This document shows, piece after piece, positions 58,956 through 64,000 of a stretch of 64,000 nucleotides of DNA (position 1 is its first letter; each line of letters begins with the position of its first letter). Made by a program: the position numbers and the translations under genes. The DNA is from Bacteroidia bacterium (GTDB lineage: Bacteria; Bacteroidota; Bacteroidia; B-17B0; Aurantibacillaceae), in NCBI GenBank assembly GCA_016787785.1, contig JAEUTO010000014.1:1-64000 (forward strand), read 5' to 3'. The notes under the pieces are model-generated. The model saw only the letters and a list, made by a program, of their open reading frames with translations, had not been told where the DNA came from and did not search any database.

Positions 58956-60977
58956 TTATTTTACAATTTTTTCCTCGAGAAGCTGGTGTAAGAATTTTTT
59001 CTCGCCTTTATAAACAGAATAAATAAAGGCGTCTTTTAAATTATTTACCAGTACTTTTTCGAGAAGAGCCTGGGCTTCATTAAAGGTCTCAAAATTACCC
59101 ATACTAAAGCGTGTAATATAATCATCATCAGTTTGCCTTATTATTTTCGGCATTCCAATAACATTATTATAATTAAAGTTCTCGTATAATTTATAAGCAC
59201 CTATCTGCACCTTGTAGAATAAACCATCTACTTTATTATCACCAAATTTTCCGGCATATGATTTTTTATCGAATTTATCGAAGAGTTTTTTATTTTTCTC
59301 ATCAATAGAAAGATTTAATTCAGATATTTTTTTATCGTATTCAGGAGAAGTGAAATCAGCATAAACGTTTATTACCATAAACGAATCAATGCCAACAGTA
59401 TTTAATTCAACCACCTGTTGCGGAAACTGATCTACTTTTATCACTATTTCGTATTCGTCATCCACAGGTAAATTCGCCAAAAAATTTCCATTTAAAGCAT
59501 TCGAATTCATGTTGGTTTTAAATTTCCGGTTCTTTAGAATTGAAGTAATTTCAATGTCTGCCTGCACAGGTTTACCGTCTATCATTACTAAGCCATCAAC
59601 CTGCAATAAAGAAATTGGTTTGCCCGGCATACCGGGTTCAACTATGTAAATATCCTGCTGACCTTTGCCACCCTGTTTAAATGAAGAATAATAGGCTTTT
59701 TTTCCATCACCTCTAACAGTGTAGAACTTATCTTCATCCTTGGTGTTTATTGGTTTTCCCAGATTATAAGGTTTTTGCCATTTGCCTTTTTTTAGATCAC
59801 TTCTAAAAACATCATAACCACCAATGCTATTACCGTTATTAGATGAAAAGAATAACGTTTTGCCATCTGCCGTAACAAAAGGTGCGTCTTCATCATACTT
59901 AGTATTAATTACAGGACCTAAATTTTTTATATTGCCCCAGTTGTTGTCTTTCAATTTTTCTGCTTCATAAAGGTCTCTTTTTCCAAGTCCATCGGGTTTT
60001 TCGCTTGCAAAAATTATTTTGTTTTTGTTAGGAATGAAACAGGCACTACCTTCCCAAGACCTTGTATTTATACCCACCTGGTAAATAGGATTCGACCATT
60101 TATTACCTATCAAACGGCTCATGTAAAGATCGCCATTTCCGCCACCGGTATTTTTATAAATGAACATTTGTGTTCCGTCAAAATTAACGCTTACGGCAGC
60201 GTCATGTAAGTTTGTATTTAGATTATCAATCGGTACCGGGGCCGACCATGCAGTATCATTTATTTTTTTTGAAATAAAGATATCTTCATAAAAAAGTTCA
60301 ACATCCTCTGTGTTTGAAATTTTATCGCCTTTAACAACCTGCTTTCCACCTTTAGACAGTGGTCCTCGGTAAGTAAAGATCATAAACCTTTCGTCAGATG
60401 GTATTAAAGGGCAGTACTCACTGGAGCCAGTGTTTATTGGTTTACCAAGGTTTTTAACAGAAACATTGTTTTCTTTGAATTTGTTTTCGTTTATTTTTTC
60501 GCAGCGCGCTATTCTAAAATTAATATCGCGAATTAATTTTGTTTGCTTAATGGTTTTCTTCTCTTCAATGCTGAGTGCTTTTTTGTAATTTTCTAATGCA
60601 GGGTCAATACTATCATTCTTTTCAAAAGCAAAACCAAGATTGTAATTGTAGCCTTCAATTGTATATGCATCATTTCTTAATGATAAAATATAACCAATAG
60701 CTTTAAAACAATTATCTACATCATAAGAATAGCAAATGCCTAATAAATAATTTATGTAAGGCTGGTTCTTATTATTATCATGAATTGAATCGAAAATTGG
60801 AAGCGCTTCCAAATAAAGATTTTGCTCAAATTTCACTTTTGCTTTTTCAAGCCTTAACAGGTCGGGAGGGTTTAAACCAAATTTGGCATTTTCAAAGACA
60901 AATGCATTTACTTGTGCGACAAACGCATTAATAGAAACGATAAAAAGAAAAAGAAATATTTTTTTTTTGATTTGCAA
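58956..60977 (-). CDS. Secreted TPR/PD40 protein with SPOR-like C-terminal domain
   Basis: 673 residues. Signal peptide (MQIKKKIFLFLFIVSINAF, cleavage near VAQ), TPR-like repeats (about 40-160), PD40 propeller blades (about 180-445; IIFASEKPDGLGKRDLYEAE, LFFSSNNGNSIGGYDVFRSD), a carboxypeptidase-regulatory-like domain (about 465-545; DGKPVQADIEITSI) and a SPOR-like C-terminus (about 590-673; GLFYKVQIGAYKLYENF). The SPOR-like end probably binds septal or denuded peptidoglycan, replacing the OmpA domain of the PorE-like protein at 5971. Confidence 0.85.
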   Translation of the reverse strand: MQIKKKIFLFLFIVSINAFVAQVNAFVFENAKFGLNPPDLLRLEKAKVKFEQNLYLEALPIFDSIHDNNKNQPYINYLLGICYSYDVDNCFKAIGYILSLRNDAYTIEGYNYNLGFAFEKNDSIDPALENYKKALSIEEKKTIKQTKLIRDINFRIARCEKINENKFKENNVSVKNLGKPINTGSSEYCPLIPSDERFMIFTYRGPLSKGGKQVVKGDKISNTEDVELFYEDIFISKKINDTAWSAPVPIDNLNTNLHDAAVSVNFDGTQMFIYKNTGGGNGDLYMSRLIGNKWSNPIYQVGINTRSWEGSACFIPNKNKIIFASEKPDGLGKRDLYEAEKLKDNNWGNIKNLGPVINTKYDEDAPFVTADGKTLFFSSNNGNSIGGYDVFRSDLKKGKWQKPYNLGKPINTKDEDKFYTVRGDGKKAYYSSFKQGGKGQQDIYIVEPGMPGKPISLLQVDGLVMIDGKPVQADIEITSILKNRKFKTNMNSNALNGNFLANLPVDDEYEIVIKVDQFPQQVVELNTVGIDSFMVINVYADFTSPEYDKKISELNLSIDEKNKKLFDKFDKKSYAGKFGDNKVDGLFYKVQIGAYKLYENFNYNNVIGMPKIIRQTDDDYITRFSMGNFETFNEAQALLEKVLVNNLKDAFIYSVYKGEKKFLHQLLEEKIVK

Positions 60978-61037
60978 TGTAATTTTTTACCTAATAAAGT
61001 TAGGTAAAAAATTAACATCACAAAGCGCTTTTTTAAA

Positions 61038-63131
61038 TTAATTTAAAACAGGGAGCAAGCCATATGTTTTTCCAAGTTCAAGCATCTGGGTTGTAAAATC
61101 TTTTGGGTATTCGATCTTCACGTCAATGATCTTATCGCCTTCCATTACAGGCACCAATTTAGGTTGAATAAAGCCTGCATATGGCGCAATGTTTAAGTGC
61201 GAGTAACGCTCTAAGATCTCTTTATGTAAGGTTGGATCTACTTTTACACCGTAATTTTCAATTAGGTCGTGGCCGGCCTTGTAGTCGCCCTGTGATTTTA
61301 CACGTTGTATCTCTTTTAAAAGTTCTCCAAATAAAACACGAAGTTTGTTATAGTCATTTATAACAAAATAGGTCTTTCCGTTCTCAACTTTTTTCTCAAC
61401 TACATTTTCTTTAGCACCTTTTTCAACTACCCATGCCGCTACCATTTTACGGTTACGCATATGCGCTTCTTCAATTTCTTTACCCGGCTTAATACGCGAT
61501 AATTGTACGATTAAACCTTTTGTGATATACTCATCATAAGCAGCTTTACCGCAGTCTAAATTTGGCATAACTCCTAATTCAACTAATTTTGGATCTAATA
61601 AGTAATATAATGCTACTAAGTCTGCACGGCCTTCTTCCAAAGCGCTTGCGTAGTTTTTAAGTGTTTCGGCAGGTTGGCCAACACCTTCTTCAATAACACC
61701 ACTTGCGTGACCAATTACTTCATGCATATCAGTATGCAACTTATCGGCTAAAGAGGCGTATTCTTTTACACGGGCTTTAATTTCGTCATTATAATAAAAT
61801 TCATTCACCACATTCGAACCGGCAGCCTGGTCATAAGCTTCAACAATGTTTCCAAGGTTAACAGATTTACTTCCTTTTGTTTCTCTTATCCACTCATTGT
61901 TTGGCAGGTTAATGCCAATGGGCGTGCTAGGAGAAGAATCTCCACTTTCAACCACAGCGTTAATTACTTTTGCCGAAATTCCTTTTACATTTTTCTTTTT
62001 ATGTTGAGGCAATAACGGAGAATTATCTTCGAACCACTGCGCATTTTTACCAATAGTGGCAATACGTTTGCTGGCTTCAAAATCTTTAACAGACACAACA
62101 GATTCGAACGAACCTTTTTTTCCTAATGGATCCTGGTAAACTTCAATAAAACCGTTAACAACATCCACAGCGCTTGCTGTATCATTCACCCAGGCAATAT
62201 TGTATTCATCAAAATCAACTAAATTACCGCTTCTGTAAAATTTAACAAGCTTTTCAAGAGCGTTTTTTTGCGCATCATTTTCAGCAACGGTAGCAGCTTT
62301 TTCTAACCAATAAACAATTTTCTCGATAGAGGCAGAATACATGCCGCCAACCTTCCAAATCTTTTCAACGATCTTGCCATTCTCCTTTACAAGCTTAGAG
62401 TTTAAACCATACATTGGTTTTGTTGGGTTTGCTTTATCAACTTGTGCAGTATAAAACGCATCAGCTTCTTTTTGCGTAACGCCTTCGTAAAAATTAACTG
62501 CAGATGATTTTACCAGGTCTGTTTTAGAATCCAGACTCACTTTTTTAGAAGCAATTTTTGGATCAAATATTTGTGTGGCAATAAAATTTAAGAAATTTGT
62601 TTTTGTTTCACCACTCGAAAGTGGAAGCAAAGAAGCATCCAGTTCGTTAGCTTCTTCTAAAAAGAACTCTTTGGTGCATTCCGGCATTATCTTATCCATA
62701 TTGTAATGGTGGTGAATACCGTTACTGAACCAAACACGCTTTGCATAAACAAGCAATTTTTGATATTGCTCTTCGTCGCCACCGGTCTTGTGATTAGCAA
62801 CAATAGCTTCTAACGTTTTACGAATAGCTAAATTGTATTTGTAATTTTGATCGTAAATAATATCGCGGCCACTTAACGCAGCTTCATATAAATAATATAA
62901 TAATGTTTTTGTTTGAAGTGGGATCTGATCAAAATCCTTCACGTTATATCTCAATACCCGCAGATCGGCAAATTGCTCGGTAACATATTCAAATTTCTCT
63001 TCGATAGCTGGCGTAATAGATTCAATAGTATCTTTTTTTGCCTTAGCTTCAAGAATGCTCATTTCATTATCTGAAGAGTGACAGGCGCTTAATACAAGAG
63101 AGAAGGCAGCAATTTTAAAATAGTTGTTCAT
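61038..63131 (-). CDS. Dipeptidyl-peptidase III (M49) lipoprotein
   Basis: Zinc exopeptidase releasing N-terminal dipeptides. Lipoprotein signal MNNYFKIAAFSLVLSAC (Cys17) places it in the envelope, unlike the cytosolic eukaryotic enzyme. The M49 zinc motif is HEVIGH (470-475) and the third-ligand helix is ALEEGRADLVALYYL (E499/E500). 697 residues is the expected length. It probably trims peptides taken up from protein degradation. It stands alone, with gaps on both sides. Confidence 0.92.
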   Translation of the reverse strand: MNNYFKIAAFSLVLSACHSSDNEMSILEAKAKKDTIESITPAIEEKFEYVTEQFADLRVLRYNVKDFDQIPLQTKTLLYYLYEAALSGRDIIYDQNYKYNLAIRKTLEAIVANHKTGGDEEQYQKLLVYAKRVWFSNGIHHHYNMDKIMPECTKEFFLEEANELDASLLPLSSGETKTNFLNFIATQIFDPKIASKKVSLDSKTDLVKSSAVNFYEGVTQKEADAFYTAQVDKANPTKPMYGLNSKLVKENGKIVEKIWKVGGMYSASIEKIVYWLEKAATVAENDAQKNALEKLVKFYRSGNLVDFDEYNIAWVNDTASAVDVVNGFIEVYQDPLGKKGSFESVVSVKDFEASKRIATIGKNAQWFEDNSPLLPQHKKKNVKGISAKVINAVVESGDSSPSTPIGINLPNNEWIRETKGSKSVNLGNIVEAYDQAAGSNVVNEFYYNDEIKARVKEYASLADKLHTDMHEVIGHASGVIEEGVGQPAETLKNYASALEEGRADLVALYYLLDPKLVELGVMPNLDCGKAAYDEYITKGLIVQLSRIKPGKEIEEAHMRNRKMVAAWVVEKGAKENVVEKKVENGKTYFVINDYNKLRVLFGELLKEIQRVKSQGDYKAGHDLIENYGVKVDPTLHKEILERYSHLNIAPYAGFIQPKLVPVMEGDKIIDVKIEYPKDFTTQMLELGKTYGLLPVLN

Positions 63132-63213
63132 AGTGTTTGAAATAGGGTGTAAGATTACATTTTATTTACATTTTTTGCAAAAAAATGTGCCTTAAGCCCT
63201 TAACACGAAAAAA

Positions 63214-64000
63214 CTAAAATTTCAGGTCTTTTGGATAGCAAATAAAGTGTTTGGTAACTGTTGTACTAAGGCTTTGGATGTTTAGCTGGTCGCTGGCTTC
63301 GGCCACATCTACCAGTTTACCGTTACTCATTAAAATATTAATATTAAACTTGGTGGCATTGTAAGCACTGTTATTCACAGTATCTGTAAATACAAAATAA
63401 GAGGCTTCTTTACGGCTAATTTTATATTGTTCGCACACTTTTTCAACCATTTTGTTTTTAAGAGAAGTAGCAATTGCGGTATTTTGAAGTTCTACTTTAT
63501 ATAATTTCCTGTCTAACAGGTTTGTGCATAATTTGCTTAAGATCTTATCTTCGTTATCTGTCCACACTTTAATTGAGGTCACAATATCATTATCATCCAG
63601 TTTTGAGAATTTATCTAATAGCAAACCGTCTTTTTCAAAATCTTTTTCTGTAAAATCGTTCTCTAAAAATAAAACAAGAGTAGGGGTGCCAAACAGTTTT
63701 TTTCCTAGTGCAGAGAGCTCTTTGGCGCGTTTTAGAATGTTTACCAGTAACGTTTCGGCACTTAACACGGTTTTGTGCAGGTACACTTGCCAGTACATTA
63801 AGCGGCGCGCAATTAAAAATTTCTCAATGCTGTAAATAGCTTTGTGTTCTACCACTAATTCATTATTTACAACATTCAGCATTTTAATGATCCTGTCGCT
63901 GCTAATAACACCTTCGCTCACACCCGTAAAAAAACTATCCCGCTTTAAATAATCCAATCGGTCCATATCCAGTTGTGAACTTACCAACTGGTGTAAAAAT
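63214..64000 (-). CDS. HD-domain phosphohydrolase (dGTPase-like), 5' end outside window
   Basis: The frame is open to the right edge and reads FLHQLVSSQLDMDRLDYLKRDSFF, the usual mid-protein segment of YwfO/HD-superfamily phosphohydrolases (LVSSQLDADRLDYLxRDS). The HD metal-site motifs, which come earlier, lie outside the window. The visible ~260 residues hold the helical middle and the C-terminal RNA/substrate-interacting part. A nucleotide phosphohydrolase role is from family knowledge. The ATG at 63987 is internal. Confidence 0.85.
   Translation of the reverse strand, partial: FLHQLVSSQLDMDRLDYLKRDSFFTGVSEGVISSDRIIKMLNVVNNELVVEHKAIYSIEKFLIARRLMYWQVYLHKTVLSAETLLVNILKRAKELSALGKKLFGTPTLVLFLENDFTEKDFEKDGLLLDKFSKLDDNDIVTSIKVWTDNEDKILSKLCTNLLDRKLYKVELQNTAIATSLKNKMVEKVCEQYKISRKEASYFVFTDTVNNSAYNATKFNINILMSNGKLVDVAEASDQLNIQSLSTTVTKHFICYPKDLKF

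Overview
The window comes from a Bacteroidota chromosome, probably Flavobacteriales or a nearby order; I cannot place it more finely. Supporting signs are AT-rich DNA, promoters of the TTTG-N18..20-TAnnTTTG type, near absence of Shine-Dalgarno sequences, PorP/SprF and a type IX secretion (T9SS) sorting tail, many 'SC' or 'AC' lipoproteins, PD40/TPR/OmpA envelope proteins and the Bacteroidota-specific small ribosomal protein bL38 (DUF4295). I see no insertion sequence, prophage, CRISPR array, tRNA or rRNA. Most of the window is core chromosome.

Layout. 1-1.1 kb: rpsF (cut by the edge), rpsR, rplI. 1.2-4.9 kb: PrsW-like membrane protease, a lipoprotein, and an acyl-CoA dehydrogenase of glutaryl-CoA dehydrogenase type. 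4.9-7.9 kb: a PorP/SprF plus PorE-like pair. 7.9-10.6 kb: a SpoIIE-type phosphatase and a phosphatase-less TPR sensor. 10.7-19.6 kb: MacB-like permease, folD, ffh, ribD, rpmB-rpmG-bL38, SIMPL protein, ftsY and small proteins. 19.9-22.2 kb: rpsA with a structured downstream region. 23-25 kb: DUF4139 protein. 25.0-27.3 kb: a minus-strand cassette with one DUF692/MNIO enzyme and four tandem small peptides. 27.4-32.7 kb: a T9SS-secreted SGNH hydrolase, a TPR/PD40 protein and four tandem paralogous lipoproteins. 32.8-36.8 kb: DUF1761, DUF502 and a NatAB-like ABC exporter. 36.9-42.6 kb: a complete RND tripartite efflux operon. 42.7-46.9 kb: a second SpoIIE cluster. 47-50.2 kb: acyl-CoA carboxylase beta subunit, DUF6913 and NrnA. 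50.3-52.8 kb: rpsU, a XerC-like recombinase, hpf, a sigma factor and the SRP RNA. 53-64 kb: zinc peptidase, surE, lpxB, SpoIID, envelope proteins, DUF7793, a PD40/SPOR protein, dipeptidyl-peptidase III and an HD phosphohydrolase cut by the right edge.

The most striking element is at 24972-27298. Four short proteins (71-78 aa) share a nearly identical hydrophobic N-terminus ending in an AQ-type signal-peptidase site, a Lys/Thr-rich linker, and a C-terminus of the form CxxCGxG-stop. They lie directly upstream of a DUF692 (multinuclear non-heme iron oxidase, MNIO) enzyme that carries an extra ~90-residue C-terminal extension. This looks like a compact RiPP pathway for Sec-exported, cysteine-modified peptides, with four precursors for one maturase and no separate partner protein or dedicated exporter.

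Other themes: all three SRP parts (ffh, ftsY, SRP RNA) lie in the window. Clear Shine-Dalgarno sequences occur only at rplI and hpf. Two genes with clean signal peptides appear to need ATA or ATT start codons. Two SpoIIE phosphatase clusters and a STAS-like DUF7793 protein point to a partner-switching style of signalling.
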